Positions 1 to 9,997 of a DNA stretch of 64,000 bases are shown one piece after another. Both the position numbers and the translations under genes were made by a program. The stretch spans positions 1,116,001-1,180,000 of the forward strand of contig NZ_JQNA01000001.1 of the NCBI RefSeq assembly GCF_000745015.1, written 5' to 3'. Positions within the stretch are counted from its first letter, which is position 1; each line of letters starts with the position of its first letter. The notes under the pieces are model-generated. The model made no database searches. It was not told where the DNA came from and worked only from the letters and a program-made list of their open reading frames with translations. The DNA is from Burkholderia sp. 9120. GTDB taxonomy: Bacteria > Pseudomonadota > Gammaproteobacteria > Burkholderiales > Burkholderiaceae.

Positions 1-186
1 TTCGTCCAATTTGCTGAAACGTTGGAACAAAAGCGCAGCCACCGCGCAATTTAGGACGGAATCGCCGAGAAACTCGAGCCGTTCGTTATGCGTGGAGCTA
101 TGACTGCGGTGCGTTAAAGCCTGGCGCAACAATTCCGTATTGCGAAATTCGTAGCGCAGACGGCTTTCCAACGGAGATAGGGGCAT
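1..186 (-). CDS. rnc: Ribonuclease III, N-terminal part (cut by window edge)
   Basis: Only the first 62 codons are inside the window; the gene runs off the left edge. The translation from the ATG at 186 contains [11 protein letters not shown] (about residues 38-48), the signature helix of RNase III that carries catalytic acidic residues. RNase III cleaves double-stranded RNA in rRNA and mRNA processing. It lies downstream of lepA and lepB on the same strand, the usual lepA-lepB-rnc order of Burkholderiales. The family assignment is firm although the dsRNA-binding domain cannot be seen. Confidence 0.93.
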   Translation of the reverse strand, partial: MPLSPLESRLRYEFRNTELLRQALTHRSHSSTHNERLEFLGDSVLNCAVAALLFQRFSKLDE

Positions 187-360
187 GGGCAGAGTATAAC
201 GCGGGCGCCAGACCCGGCGAAAACGCGGGGCGGCCTGCGGAAAAAGCGTGGTGAAGCGACGTTACCGCGTGTTCTTAAAGTAGCGTGATAACACGCCGCG
301 ACTAACCTGACCTCAGTGGGGTCACGCGCGCGGCGTGCTGTGCAATCGCTGCACGCGAAC

Positions 361-1254
361 TCAGTGGAATGAGCCGATGCGTTTCAGATTGCTAAAGTTC
401 ATCCAGATAAAAAACGCGCGGCCGACGACATTCTTGTCCGGCGCAAAACCCCAGTACCGGCTGTCCGCGCTGTTGTCGCGGTTGTCGCCCATCATGAAGT
501 AGTTACCCGGCGGCACCTTGCAGATCACGCCGCGTGCGTTGTACGTGCAGTTATCGCGATACGGATAATCTTCCGCACCGACGATAAACGGCGGCACTGC
601 GGGATTGTTCAGAATCGCGTTCTTGCGGCCGCCCAGATCTTCTTCGAACTGCTTCGCATAGCCCATGCGTTCGTCGTCGAGGTAATCGGGCAGCGCCGTC
701 TCCGGCACCGGCTTGCCGTTGATCGTCAGTTGCTTGTCTTGATAAGCGATCGTGTCGCCCGGCAGGCCGATCACGCGCTTGATGTAGTCGACCGACTCGT
801 CTTTCGGATAGCGGAACACCACCACGTCGCCGCGTTCGAGCGGACGGCCCTCGGTGATCTTCGTGTTGGTGATCGGCAGGCGAATGCCGTACTCGAATTT
901 ATTGACGAGGATGAAGTCGCCCACCAGCAGCGTCGGCACCATCGAACCCGACGGAATCTTGAACGGCTCGACCACGAAAGAGCGCACCACGAACACCACC
1001 AGGATCACCGGGAAGAAGCTCGCCGAATACTCGAGCCACCACGGCTGACGCAGCTTGTCGTCACGCAGACGGGCGCGCGTTTGCGCCGCGTTTTCGTCGG
1101 CGAAACGCTCGCCGACGCGTGCCTGCTGGCGGTCAAACTCGGCGACCACGGCTTCCGCCGCGCGCCGCCGTTGCGGCAGGAAAACCAGTTTGTCTGCGAC
1201 CCATGCGACGCCCGTCAAAATGACGAGCACAAAAAGAATCAGCGCAAAATTCAT
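361..1254 (-). CDS. lepB: Signal peptidase I
   Basis: Inner-membrane serine protease that removes signal peptides from exported proteins. Two hydrophobic segments are visible (about residues 3-20 and 79-93). The catalytic serine is in PSGSMVPT (Ser104) and the general-base lysine is in YIKRVIGLPGD (Lys159). The C-terminal GDNRDNSADSRYWG box is intact, and 297 residues is normal for the betaproteobacterial family. It follows lepA after 18 bp and precedes rnc, so it is probably cotranscribed with both. Confidence 0.97.
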   Translation of the reverse strand: MNFALILFVLVILTGVAWVADKLVFLPQRRRAAEAVVAEFDRQQARVGERFADENAAQTRARLRDDKLRQPWWLEYSASFFPVILVVFVVRSFVVEPFKIPSGSMVPTLLVGDFILVNKFEYGIRLPITNTKITEGRPLERGDVVVFRYPKDESVDYIKRVIGLPGDTIAYQDKQLTINGKPVPETALPDYLDDERMGYAKQFEEDLGGRKNAILNNPAVPPFIVGAEDYPYRDNCTYNARGVICKVPPGNYFMMGDNRDNSADSRYWGFAPDKNVVGRAFFIWMNFSNLKRIGSFH

Positions 1255-1272
1255 AGGGTTCCGTTGTTCGTC

Positions 1273-3066
1273 TTATTTGTCTTCGACACGCAGAATCGCG
1301 AGGAAAGCTTCTTGCGGAATCTCGACCGAGCCCACCTGCTTCATTCGCTTCTTGCCTGCCTTTTGCTTTTCCAGCAGCTTCTTCTTCCGGGAGATATCGC
1401 CGCCGTAGCATTTTGCCAGCACGTTCTTACGCAACGCTTTAATGTTTTCGCGCGCAATGATGTTCGCGCCGATGGTGGCCTGAATCGCCACGTCGTACAT
1501 TTGCCGCGGAATCAGTTCGCGCATTTTCGCCGCCACTTCGCGGCCGCGATACTGGCTTTGCGAACGGTGCACGATGACCGACAGCGCGTCCACCTTGTCG
1601 CCGTTGATCAGCATGTCGACCTTCACGACGTCCGCCGCGCGGTATTCCTTGAACTCGTAATCCATCGACGCATAGCCGCGCGAAATCGACTTCAGACGAT
1701 CGAAGAAATCGAGCACGACTTCGCCCATCGGGATTTCGTATGTGAGCTGAACCTGACGGCCGTGGTACTGCATGTTGATCTGATTGCCGCGCTTTTGCGT
1801 GCACAGCGTGATCACCGCGCCGACGTAGTCTTGCGGCATGTACAGATTCACGGTGACGATCGGCTCGCGCACTTCTTCGATCTTGGACGGCTCCGGCATC
1901 TTGGCCGGATTTTCGACCATCAGGATCGTGTTGTCGCGTTGCAGGACTTCGTACACCACGGTCGGCGCCGTGGTGATCAGGTCCATGTCGAACTCACGCT
2001 CGAGACGTTCCTGCACGATTTCCATATGCAGCAGCCCGAGGAAGCCGCAACGGAAACCGAAACCGAGCGCCTGCGACACTTCCGGCTCGTACTGCAGCGA
2101 CGCGTCGTTCAGCTTGAGCTTTTCGAGCGAGTCGCGCAGCGCGTCGTACTGGTTGGCTTCGACCGGATAGAGGCCGGCGAACACCTGCGGCTTCACTTCC
2201 TTGAAACCGGGCAGCGGCTCGGTTGCGGGACGATTCACCAGCGTGACGGTGTCGCCCACCTTCGCCGCGGCCAATTCCTTGATGCCGGCGATGATGAAAC
2301 CCACCTGCCCGGCCGACAACGATTCAAGATTCTTCGACTTCGGCGTGAACACGCCGATATGCTCGACCGGGTACTGCGCGCCGGTCGCCATCATGCGGAT
2401 CTTGTCTTTCGGACGCAGCGTGCCGTTGACGATACGCACCAGCATCACGACGCCGACGTAGTTGTCGAACCACGAGTCGATGATCAGCGCCTGCAGCGGC
2501 GCTTCCGTATCGCCCTTGGGCGGCGGTACTTTCAGGATCAGCGCTTCGAGTACGTCTTCGACGCCGAGACCGGTCTTTGCGCTGCAATGCGTAGCGTCCG
2601 TCGCGTCGATACCGATCACGTCTTCGATTTCGGCGATCGCGTTTTCGGGGTTCGCGGCCGGCAAGTCGATCTTGTTCAACACGGGAATCACGTCGACGCC
2701 GAGTTCGATCGCCGTATAGCAGTTGGCGACGGTTTGCGCCTCTACGCCTTGGCTCGCGTCGACGACCAGCAGCGCGCCTTCACACGCGGACAGCGAGCGG
2801 CTGACTTCATACGAGAAGTCGACGTGGCCCGGCGTGTCGATCATGTTCAGGTTGTAGACCTGACCGTCACGCGCCTTGTACGTCAGCGCGGCGGTTTGTG
2901 CCTTGATGGTGATGCCGCGCTCGCGCTCGAGATCCATCGAGTCGAGCACTTGAGATTCCATCTCGCGATCGGACAGGCCGCCGCAAATCTGGATGATGCG
3001 ATCGGCGAGCGTCGACTTGCCATGGTCGATGTGCGCAATGATCGAGAAGTTACGAATATGATCCAT
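1273..3066 (-). CDS. lepA: Elongation factor 4 (LepA), translational GTPase
   Basis: Ribosome-associated GTPase of 597 residues, the usual length. The G1 loop [10 protein letters not shown] is at about residues 11-20, switch [10 protein letters not shown] and the NKID guanine-recognition motif follow, and the C-terminal LepA-specific domain extends to the end. The start [16 protein letters not shown] matches family starts. It is followed by lepB after 18 bp. The 203 bp upstream, up to the glutaredoxin-like gene, contains a small hairpin but no clear terminator, so readthrough from the sigma-E operon is possible. Confidence 0.98.
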   Translation of the reverse strand: MDHIRNFSIIAHIDHGKSTLADRIIQICGGLSDREMESQVLDSMDLERERGITIKAQTAALTYKARDGQVYNLNMIDTPGHVDFSYEVSRSLSACEGALLVVDASQGVEAQTVANCYTAIELGVDVIPVLNKIDLPAANPENAIAEIEDVIGIDATDATHCSAKTGLGVEDVLEALILKVPPPKGDTEAPLQALIIDSWFDNYVGVVMLVRIVNGTLRPKDKIRMMATGAQYPVEHIGVFTPKSKNLESLSAGQVGFIIAGIKELAAAKVGDTVTLVNRPATEPLPGFKEVKPQVFAGLYPVEANQYDALRDSLEKLKLNDASLQYEPEVSQALGFGFRCGFLGLLHMEIVQERLEREFDMDLITTAPTVVYEVLQRDNTILMVENPAKMPEPSKIEEVREPIVTVNLYMPQDYVGAVITLCTQKRGNQINMQYHGRQVQLTYEIPMGEVVLDFFDRLKSISRGYASMDYEFKEYRAADVVKVDMLINGDKVDALSVIVHRSQSQYRGREVAAKMRELIPRQMYDVAIQATIGANIIARENIKALRKNVLAKCYGGDISRKKKLLEKQKAGKKRMKQVGSVEIPQEAFLAILRVEDK

Positions 3067-3269
3067 TCAGTACCGATCAAGCGAAAAAGGCGCGCTCGGA
3101 CAATAGCGGAGCACGCCTTGTAAGTAGGTGAAAAACCTATCTATTTTAGCCGAAAAGGCCATCGCCCGGCGCATCTTGCGAAGTCCGGGCGGAAAAGACG
3201 GCTTGAGAGAGACGTGAAACCTGGTGTGAATGGCGCCCGTTGGCGCCCTGTTTGAAGCCCCGAGCGAAC

Positions 3270-3542
3270 TCAGGGCGTCGCTGGCGTGCGTGTGATCCGT
3301 GCAGCCAGCGCCTCGCGAACCCGTGTGACGTCGAGGTGATAGTGGCACAGTTCGACGCCATCGCAGAGCAGAACCGGCACCAGTTCGTTGTAACGCGCTT
3401 CCAGCACCGGATCGCTATCGACATCGACCACTGCTACCTGCGCCCCGAACTCAGCTAGCAACGGCTCGAGCGCGGCGCGCATATCGTCGCACAGGTGGCA
3501 CCACGCGCGCCCATAGAGCGTGAGTGGTGCCGCCTTCGTCAT
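3270..3542 (-). CDS. Glutaredoxin-family thiol-disulfide protein
   Basis: A 90-residue protein with a thioredoxin-like start (LTLYGRAWCHLCDDM) holding a C15-x-x-C18 redox motif, consistent with the DUF836/glutaredoxin-like family. No signal peptide is seen, so it should be cytoplasmic. Its ATG overlaps the stop codon of the upstream mucD gene (ATGA), implying translational coupling to the periplasmic protease of the envelope-stress operon. The substrate cannot be told from sequence. Confidence 0.85.
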   Translation of the reverse strand: MTKAAPLTLYGRAWCHLCDDMRAALEPLLAEFGAQVAVVDVDSDPVLEARYNELVPVLLCDGVELCHYHLDVTRVREALAARITRTPATP

Positions 3543-5065
3543 TTCTGGGCGCTGCTGCGCGGACGGACCGGCACGAACTGCGTGTTCTCGCCGCGACGAA
3601 CCAGCAGCGCGACCATCTTCGACGGATCGAGGTGCGCGCTCAGATCGTCGAACTGCTTCGCGCTCGTGATGTCCGTATCGCCCACCCGCAGAATGATGTC
3701 GCCCTTCTGCAGGCCGACGCGCGCGGCCGGACCGTCAGCCGCATCGACCTGCACGCCGTTGTGCAGCTTCAGCGACTTCAACTGGTCGGCCGGGATATCG
3801 CTGACGGCCAGACCCAGCACGTTGGTCGCGCGCTGCTTCGGCGGCTGCGGCTTCTTCTCATCCGCCTTGGTGGTCTTGTCCGGCTGCATCTCGGCGATCG
3901 TGACCGGCAGGTCGCGCGTCTGACCCTTGCGCCAGATCGTGATCGTGGATTTAGTGCCCGGCTTGGTGTCGCCGACCATGCGCGGCAGATCCGTAGCCGT
4001 ATCCACCGAATGGCCGTTGAACTTCAGGATGATGTCGCCCGGCTGCACGCCGGCCTTGTCCGCCGGGCCGCCCGGCTCGACGCTGCTGACCAGCGCGCCT
4101 TGCGCCTTCGGCAGTCCGAGCGAGTCGGCGACGTCTTTGGTCACTTCGCCGATCGCCACCGCGATCCGGCCGCGCACCACTTTGCCTGACGTCTTCAACT
4201 GGTCGGCCACGCGCATCGCCTCGTCGATCGGAATCGCGAACGAAATGCCCATGAAACCGCCGGTGCGGCTGTAGATCTGCGAGTTGATGCCGATCACTTC
4301 GCCTTGCATGTTGATCAGCGGACCGCCCGAATTGCCCGGATTGACGGCCACGTCGGTCTGGATGAACGGCAGATAGTCGCCCGTATCGCGTCCCTTGGCG
4401 CTGACGATACCGGCCGTCACCGTATTCTCGAGACCGAACGGCGAACCGATCGCGACGACCCACTCGCCGACGCGGACCTTGTTCGAATCGCCGATCGTGA
4501 TGGTCGGCAAATTGGCGGCGCTGATCTTGACGACGGCGACGTCGGTCCGATCGTCCACGCCGATCAGCTTGGCTTTGAATTCGCGCTTGTCGGTGAGCGT
4601 GACGTAGATGGTGTCCGCGTCGTCGACGACGTGCGCGTTGGTCATCACATAGCCGTCCGCCGACAGGATAAAGCCCGAGCCGACGCCGCTGTTCTGTTCC
4701 GGATCACTGTTATCCGGCGTGTCCTGGCTACCGCCACTGCCGCCGCTGCCACCGTTGTCGCCACCGCGCGGCGAACCCGGCGATTGTGGCGACTGCGGCA
4801 GCGGAATGCCGAAAAAGCGGCGGAAGAACTCCGACATATCGCCGTCGTCCATACCCGGCGGCAAACCGCCGCGGGCGCTGCCGCTATTGGACACGCGCGT
4901 GGTCGTGCGAATGTTGACGACCGCCGGGCCGACCTTGTCGACGAGATCAGTGAAGTCGGGCAGATTGGCCGCGGCAGGAGCCGCCGACGCCGTGTGCGGC
5001 ATGAGCGGCAAACACGCCGCTACAACCGCGGCCGCGAGGAATTTGCGCACCGAGAAAGTCGTCAT
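3539..5065 (-). CDS. mucD: Periplasmic serine protease, Do/DegQ (MucD) family
   Basis: Envelope quality-control protease. A signal peptide ends near TASAAP (about residue 29). The trypsin-like triad is visible: His145 in TNAHVVDD, Asp175 in DDRTDVAV and Ser246 in NPGNSGGPL. Two PDZ domains follow (about 280-370 and 410-495). Residues 90-127 form a Gly/Ser/Asp-rich linker between the N-terminal helix and the protease core, a common variable loop. It is the fourth gene of the rpoE-rseA-rseB-mucD cluster, so induction by sigma-E is expected; that is inference from synteny with the Pseudomonas algU-mucABD operon. Confidence 0.95.
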   Translation of the reverse strand: MTTFSVRKFLAAAVVAACLPLMPHTASAAPAAANLPDFTDLVDKVGPAVVNIRTTTRVSNSGSARGGLPPGMDDGDMSEFFRRFFGIPLPQSPQSPGSPRGGDNGGSGGSGGSQDTPDNSDPEQNSGVGSGFILSADGYVMTNAHVVDDADTIYVTLTDKREFKAKLIGVDDRTDVAVVKISAANLPTITIGDSNKVRVGEWVVAIGSPFGLENTVTAGIVSAKGRDTGDYLPFIQTDVAVNPGNSGGPLINMQGEVIGINSQIYSRTGGFMGISFAIPIDEAMRVADQLKTSGKVVRGRIAVAIGEVTKDVADSLGLPKAQGALVSSVEPGGPADKAGVQPGDIILKFNGHSVDTATDLPRMVGDTKPGTKSTITIWRKGQTRDLPVTIAEMQPDKTTKADEKKPQPPKQRATNVLGLAVSDIPADQLKSLKLHNGVQVDAADGPAARVGLQKGDIILRVGDTDITSAKQFDDLSAHLDPSKMVALLVRRGENTQFVPVRPRSSAQK

Positions 5066-5100
5066 ATCGTAGCAAGCCGAGGGATTCAGGATTCGGAGGA

Positions 5101-6147
5101 TTACTTCGGAGCTTTGTATTCTATGGCAGACGCAAATTGCTGCAATGTGGTCTGGGGCACTTCACCAAGCAGAGTAATCCAGAAGTCGCCACGGCGCTTC
5201 ACCAGTACATGGGTGGCGCCGCTACTGCCCGCGCCTTCCTTGCGCGTGTTGTTCTCGACCGGCTCGACGAACACCGAAATGGCCGCGAGGCCGTCGGAGA
5301 ACACCGCCTGATCCACCGGAATGGTCGGCTGGCCCGCGTCGCGCGCGGCCATGGGGCGGCGCAATTCACGAATCTTGCGGAAGCCCGGCACGGGCGGCGT
5401 GATCTGCCAGCCTTGCGCGGCCATGTCGACCGGCTCGACCGGCGGACGCACCACGGTCCACCCCGCCAGATTACGAATGCCGTTGACAATCCCGGCCTTA
5501 TCCAACGGCACGCCGATGCGAATCTGCGAGAACGACAGTTGCTCGAGCACCTGACCGCTCGGATCGAGGGTCTGCGCGCGCAGCAACAGGCCGGTTTTCT
5601 TGTCGGCCCACAGCTTGTACGCAAAGCGATAGGCGTCTTTCGGATCGAGCTCGATCACCTGACTATCGACGCCCGCGACGCGATCGTCGCCCAGCAGCTT
5701 CGGCTCATAAACCGTCAGCACCTGTTCGCCGCTGACTGCCAGCAGCGCCGGGAACGAGTCTTTGTTCTGACGCTTTTCGACCACACACAGATGCCGCTCC
5801 GGCACGAACGTGTAGAGATCTTCGTTATGGCGCAGCATTTTGCGCGGCTTGCCGTCGAGGCTTTCGAGCTGCTCGAATTCGCCGTCATTGCGGGTCGCGT
5901 AATGCGCGATCCGCGACGTCTGCACGAAATTGCCGCGCTGATAGACGAACGCGCCCTCGTAGTTTTGCTGCTGGGCGGCCTGATGGATGCGATCGAGCAG
6001 ATCCGCGGCCGTGCGACGGGCGACGAGCGGATCGTCGGTTTGTGCAAAAACCCGCGGTGTAGCGGACAACAATACGGCTGCGCAGAACAGAAATGCCGGC
6101 AGCCGCCCCCAGATAGTCGTTTTATTCAACCGCGGAGTCTGCATCAA
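5101..6147 (-). CDS. rseB: Periplasmic sigma-E regulator RseB/MucB
   Basis: A 348-residue exported protein with a signal peptide ending at about residue 35 (PRVFAQTDD). The MucB/RseB two-domain architecture is recognisable from GAFVYQRG, DGEFEQLESLDGKPRKMLRH and the C-terminal GEVPQTTLQQFASAIEY. In the known system RseB binds the periplasmic part of RseA and senses mislocalised lipoproteins or lipopolysaccharide. It follows rseA with a gap of one base and precedes mucD by 35 bp. Confidence 0.93.
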   Translation of the reverse strand: MMQTPRLNKTTIWGRLPAFLFCAAVLLSATPRVFAQTDDPLVARRTAADLLDRIHQAAQQQNYEGAFVYQRGNFVQTSRIAHYATRNDGEFEQLESLDGKPRKMLRHNEDLYTFVPERHLCVVEKRQNKDSFPALLAVSGEQVLTVYEPKLLGDDRVAGVDSQVIELDPKDAYRFAYKLWADKKTGLLLRAQTLDPSGQVLEQLSFSQIRIGVPLDKAGIVNGIRNLAGWTVVRPPVEPVDMAAQGWQITPPVPGFRKIRELRRPMAARDAGQPTIPVDQAVFSDGLAAISVFVEPVENNTRKEGAGSSGATHVLVKRRGDFWITLLGEVPQTTLQQFASAIEYKAPK

Positions 6148-6148
6148 A

Positions 6149-6781
6149 CTATTGGCCTTGCGTAGAAACTGCGGCAGCGCGAATCAGCGGCATCGAGCCC
6201 GGCATGACCGGTTGTTGCGCGAATTGCTGGTGAGCTTCCAGATACTGGTCGAGACTGGCGTCGCGGATGATATTGGCGTCTTGCGCGACCGGCTGAACCG
6301 TCGCGGCCGGCACCGAAGCCATGGCCACGCGTTGCAGCGAGTCGCCATGTGACTGGACCGACGCGAACTGCCCCGCGCCCGAGCCGCCCGGCACGCCTTG
6401 CAGTTGGGGCACGACGATCCAAGTCAACGTAGCGGCGGCGGCCGCCACCGCGAAGGCCGGCACCACACGGCGGCGCAGCGCCAGCAAACGGCGCGCAACC
6501 GGCATGGCCGCGGGCGCGAGCACGTGCGGCTCGCTCTCGAGACGCGCGGCGAAACCGCTGAGGAACGCGCTGCTCGTCGCCGGGCTGACCGCCAGATCGT
6601 CGGAACGCAATGCGTCGCCGATCAGGTGATAGCTCGACCACGCGGTGCGATCCTCGCTATTTAGCCCGGAAAGAAACGCGTTCAGATTCAGATGCTCTTC
6701 GCCGAACAACTCACCGTCGACAAAAGCGGAAACACGCTCGCCGCGCGAGCTGACTTGCGATTGCACCGAGACCGACCCCAT
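6149..6781 (-). CDS. rseA: Anti-sigma-E factor RseA/MucA
   Basis: Inner-membrane anti-sigma factor of 210 residues from the chosen ATG, which has GGGGAG about five bases upstream. In-frame starts at 6793 (ATG) and 6820 (GTG) are possible but less well placed. The cytoplasmic N-terminus reads ERVSAFVDGELFGEEHLN, typical of RseA-type sigma-binding domains. One membrane segment lies near residues 103-122 (PAFAVAAAAATLTWIVVPQL), with a periplasmic tail of about 85 residues. It sits between rpoE and rseB, as expected for a regulated-proteolysis anti-sigma. Confidence 0.93.
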   Translation of the reverse strand: MGSVSVQSQVSSRGERVSAFVDGELFGEEHLNLNAFLSGLNSEDRTAWSSYHLIGDALRSDDLAVSPATSSAFLSGFAARLESEPHVLAPAAMPVARRLLALRRRVVPAFAVAAAAATLTWIVVPQLQGVPGGSGAGQFASVQSHGDSLQRVAMASVPAATVQPVAQDANIIRDASLDQYLEAHQQFAQQPVMPGSMPLIRAAAVSTQGQ

Positions 6782-6864
6782 GATGCTCCCCATCTTACAA
6801 ATACCCCGTAGTGACACCACTAATCCAGATATTGCACCCGTGCCCCGTACGGCCCGGCTGGTGT

Positions 6865-7464
6865 TTACCAGCGCTTGCCTTCAGGTGTGTCAAGCAACGG
6901 ACGCAATTTTGCCGCAATGGCTTCGCGAGCGCGGAAAATTCGTGATCTGACTGTGCCAATTGGGCAACCCATCATCTCAGCGATTTCCTCGTAACTCAAA
7001 CCTTCAATTTCACGAAGAGTAATGGCGGTGCGCAACTCTTCCGGCAAAACCGCCATCGCAGCATTGACCGTCTCAGCGATCTGCTTGCTCATCAACATCG
7101 ACTCAGGCGTGTTGATATCCCTTAGTTGGTCCGCGTCCGAGAAAGTTTCAGCTTCTTCAGCATCTGCTTCGGTCGATGTCGGCGCGCGCCGCCCTTGGGT
7201 CGCAAGGTAGTTCTTTGCCGTGTTGACCGCAATCCGGTACAACCACGTATAAAAGGCCGAATCGCCACGAAACTGCGGCAATGCCCGATACGCCTTGATA
7301 AAGGCGTCCTGGGCAACGTCTTCCACTTCGGCGGGGTCCCGCACGAGGCGCGAGATCAGCCGGAGAATCTTGCGGTGGTATTTGGTGACCAGAAGCTCGA
7401 ACGCGGCCTTGTCGCCCTTCTGGACGCGCTCGACCAGCACCTGATCAATTTCTTTTTCGCTCAC
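6865..7464 (-). CDS. rpoE: RNA polymerase sigma-E (ECF/RpoE-AlgU) factor
   Basis: 199-residue extracytoplasmic-function sigma factor. Region 2 includes DVAQDAFIKAYRALPQFRGDSAFYTWLYRIAVN, with its -10-recognition helix around residues 50-90. Region 4 contains the LREIEGLSYEEIAEMMGCPIG helix-turn-helix segment near residues 145-165. The length and order upstream of rseA-rseB-mucD match RpoE/AlgU. The gap to the upstream gene holds a four-fold 9-bp repeat (see separate entry) that may be part of its control region. Confidence 0.97.
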   Translation of the reverse strand: MSEKEIDQVLVERVQKGDKAAFELLVTKYHRKILRLISRLVRDPAEVEDVAQDAFIKAYRALPQFRGDSAFYTWLYRIAVNTAKNYLATQGRRAPTSTEADAEEAETFSDADQLRDINTPESMLMSKQIAETVNAAMAVLPEELRTAITLREIEGLSYEEIAEMMGCPIGTVRSRIFRAREAIAAKLRPLLDTPEGKRW

Positions 7465-7531
7465 CTGATAAATCCGTTAACTTTAGGGCGCATGGCGGGG
7501 GACCATTGTAGCGTCCCCATCAACAATGAGA

Positions 7532-7567
7532 CGTTACTCCGGTAACAGCGGTTACAGTCGTTACAGT
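7532..7567. repeat. Four tandem 9-bp repeats upstream of rpoE
   Basis: Plus-strand units CGTTACTCC, GGTAACAGC, GGTTACAGT and CGTTACAGT follow each other without gaps. All share the core GTTAC or its inverted form GTAAC. The array begins 67 bp upstream of the rpoE start codon and ends at the stop codon of the upstream gene. Whether it binds a regulator is unknown; the spacing of under one helical turn would not put repeated sites on one helix face. Confidence 0.7.
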
Positions 7568-8052
7568 CACGCGCCCGCGGCACGCCGGCCCAACACCGCC
7601 AGTTTGCGGAAAACGGGACGTGGAAGCGCGTCGGCGCCAAGCAGTAACGTGGCTTCGCGCCCCGGCTCCGGGACGAGCACCAGAATAAGTAGGCGATCGC
7701 TCCAATGCGCACAGCCGGCAATGCGCCTCTGCGCGGACGCACTCCCGCTGCGATCCCAGACGGATAGCCCACACGGCCCGATTTTCAGCGCGACGGGCTG
7801 CGCCCACTCATGTCTGATTGCGCCAAGCATGAGCAGCACGCACACCGCGAGCGTCAACGGCATGGCCGTCGCTGCGCCAAGATGCGAGGCGGCGCACGCA
7901 TGAACAGCCCACGTCGCAGTCAGGATGAACACCCCCAACGCAGCGCGCATAACAAAAGAACGCCGCAACGTAATCCGTTGCGGCGCTCCGTCAGGCGTAG
8001 CCGATTCGGGGGAAACCGCCGGACGAACCGGCGGTGTCGACTGGCGTATCAC
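7567..8052 (-). CDS. Small membrane protein, possibly YgfX/CptA-like
   Basis: About 161 residues. The start is uncertain (GTG at 8052 or TTG at 8055; no clear ribosome site). Two adjacent hydrophobic stretches are seen at about residues 35-55 (MRAALGVFILTATWAVHACA) and 62-80, followed by a soluble domain containing PCGLSVWDRSG and RLLILVLVPEPGR. The two membrane helices followed by a small beta-rich domain resemble the YgfX family, but I cannot confirm homology. It sits between fabF and rpoE, 15 bp after fabF. Confidence 0.6.
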   Translation of the reverse strand: MIRQSTPPVRPAVSPESATPDGAPQRITLRRSFVMRAALGVFILTATWAVHACAASHLGAATAMPLTLAVCVLLMLGAIRHEWAQPVALKIGPCGLSVWDRSGSASAQRRIAGCAHWSDRLLILVLVPEPGREATLLLGADALPRPVFRKLAVLGRRAAGA

Positions 8053-8067
8053 CAAACGATCAGACGA

Positions 8068-9306
8068 TCACGCGCGCTTGAAAACCAGCGTGCCGTTCGT
8101 GCCGCCGAACCCGAACGAGTTCTTCAGCGCGACGTCGATCTTCATCTCCCGCGCGGTGTTGGCGCAGTAGTCCAGATCGCAGGCCGGGTCCTGATTGAAG
8201 ATGTTGATCGTCGGCGGCGACACCTGATGGTGCACGGCCAGCACGGTGAACACCGACTCCAGACCGCCGGCGCCGCCCAACAGGTGACCCGTCATCGACT
8301 TGGTCGAGTTCACGACCATGTCTTTGGCGTGATCGCCGAAAGCGCGCTTGATGCCGGTGGTTTCAGCCAGGTCGCCGAGCGGCGTGGAGGTGCCGTGCGC
8401 GTTCAGGTAATTCACCTGATCGGCATTGATGCCCGCGTTCTTCAACGCAGCCAGCATGCAGCGGCGTGCGCCGTCGCCGTCTTCCAGCGGTGCGGTCATG
8501 TGATAGGCGTCGCCGCTCATCCCATAGCCGCTGACTTCGGCGTAAATCTTCGCGCCGCGCGCCTTCGCATGTTCGTACTCTTCGAGCACCATCACGCCGG
8601 CGCCCTCACCCAGCACGAAACCATCGCGATCCTTGTCCCACGGACGGCTCGCCGTTGCCGGATCGTCATTGCGTTGCGACAGCGCGCGCGCCGCCGCAAA
8701 GCCGCCGATACCCAGCGGCGACACGGTGGATTCCGCACCGCCCGCGATCATCACGTCGGCGTCACCGTATTCGATCAGGCGCGAAGCCTCGCCGATACAG
8801 TGCAGACCCGTGGTACATGCGGTGACGATCGCCAGATTCGGACCCTTGATGCCGAACTTGATCGACAGATGGCCGGAGATCATGTTGATGATCGACGCCG
8901 GCACGAAAAACGGCGAAATGCGGCGCGGGCCGCGATTCGCGTATTCCGTTTGCGTAGCTTCGATCATCGGCAGACCGCCAATGCCCGAACCGACCACCAC
9001 ACCGATACGCTCCGAATTCTCGTCGGTCACTTCGAGGCCGCTGTCCTGCATCGCCTGGATGCCTGCAGCCACGCCGTAATGGATAAACGTATCCATATGG
9101 CGCGCCTCCTTACCGGGGATGTAGTCCTCGATATTGAAGCCCTTCACCTCGCCGGCGAAACGAGTCGAGAAGTTCGACGCATCGAACTTCGTGATATTGG
9201 CAATACCCGACTTGCCGGCGACCAGATTGGCCCAGCCGTCGGCAACATTATTGCCAACAGGCGAAATCAGCCCCAGGCCTGTAACAACAACACGACGGCG
9301 GCTCAC
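8068..9306 (-). CDS. fabF: Beta-ketoacyl-ACP synthase II
   Basis: Elongating condensing enzyme of type II fatty-acid synthesis. 412 residues from the GTG at 9306, which is preceded by an AAAAAGGGG stretch; that length is standard, so a longer in-frame extension to 9558 is rejected. The thiolase-fold nucleophile is Cys164 in [10 protein letters not shown]. The two catalytic histidines are in [11 protein letters not shown] and [13 protein letters not shown]. It is the last gene of the rpmF-plsX-fabHDG-acpP-fabF cluster and lies 300 bp downstream of acpP. Confidence 0.97.
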   Translation of the reverse strand: MSRRRVVVTGLGLISPVGNNVADGWANLVAGKSGIANITKFDASNFSTRFAGEVKGFNIEDYIPGKEARHMDTFIHYGVAAGIQAMQDSGLEVTDENSERIGVVVGSGIGGLPMIEATQTEYANRGPRRISPFFVPASIINMISGHLSIKFGIKGPNLAIVTACTTGLHCIGEASRLIEYGDADVMIAGGAESTVSPLGIGGFAAARALSQRNDDPATASRPWDKDRDGFVLGEGAGVMVLEEYEHAKARGAKIYAEVSGYGMSGDAYHMTAPLEDGDGARRCMLAALKNAGINADQVNYLNAHGTSTPLGDLAETTGIKRAFGDHAKDMVVNSTKSMTGHLLGGAGGLESVFTVLAVHHQVSPPTINIFNQDPACDLDYCANTAREMKIDVALKNSFGFGGTNGTLVFKRA

Positions 9307-9606
9307 GGTAACCCCTTTTTCATAGATGACAAAAGCAAAAGCCACAGCGGCCACAGGAACGTGCCCTGTATGCCCTGTGGCTGTTAACCGCCCCCGAATC
9401 TGGTGCTTCGCACCAGCCCCCCGAAGGGAACGCAAGAAAACTTGGGGCGGCCCGGTGTTTTCTTGAAAGTCGCCAATCGCGCGAAAAGTTGCGCTGTCAA
9501 CATCGCTGGCTCCTGCACGGCAAAAAGCGCCAACCCTGCTGGCGTCGGCAACCGACACGGCAGGGCGTCATACGCCACCAACGCAGAAACGCAGGCGCGA
9601 ATGACC
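9307..9606. other. acpP-fabF intergenic gap, no gene seen
   Basis: A 300 bp spacer between acpP and fabF on the minus strand. I see no open frame with coding features, no clear hairpin terminator and no convincing promoter hexamers. The acpP-fabF gap is often a site where acpP mRNA ends, but nothing in the sequence proves that here. Confidence 0.5.
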
Positions 9607-9846
9607 TTAGGCCTTGACGTTCGCGCGAGCGTAGTCGATCGCTTGCTGAACGGTAGTGATCTTCTCGGCTTCTTCATCCGGAATTTCCATGCCGAATTCG
9701 TCTTCGAGGGCCATCACGAGTTCAACAGTGTCGAGCGAGTCGGCGCCGAGGTCGTTCACGAACGAAGCTTCGTTCTTGATCTCAGCTTCTGCAACGCCCA
9801 GTTGTTCTGCGACGATCTTCTTGACGCGCTGTTCGATATTGTCCAT
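9607..9846 (-). CDS. acpP: Acyl carrier protein
   Basis: A 79-residue acidic protein with the phosphopantetheine site [19 protein letters not shown]; the modified residue is Ser37. It carries growing acyl chains for all Fab enzymes. The start MDNIEQRV is the family start and has AGGGG upstream (ttgGAGGGGtaATG on the coding strand); an in-frame extension to 9891 is rejected. It lies 151 bp after fabG, so a separate strong promoter is likely. Confidence 0.98.
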
Positions 9847-9997
9847 TACCCCTCCAAGGGAAAAGAAGTTCAAAAATACAGGTGCGCGCATTTTATCAGG
9901 TTTGACCCGGCAAAAAAGCGGCGCATCGGGTTGCTGTCAAGGCATGCGCCTTACGCTTTTGCAAACGCATCAAGGCGCGGATAGTAACCGAATTTGG

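Noticed and set aside
730..3123. Plus-strand open frame of nearly 800 codons over lepA/lepB
   Set aside because: It is antisense to two certain genes and rich in Arg/His/Asp/Leu as expected from high-GC mirror frames; no ribosome site or homology features.
8068..9558. FabF start at 9558 instead of 9306
   Set aside because: The extra 84 residues have no FabF similarity, while the GTG at 9306 gives the standard 412-residue length and begins with the family motif [11 protein letters not shown].
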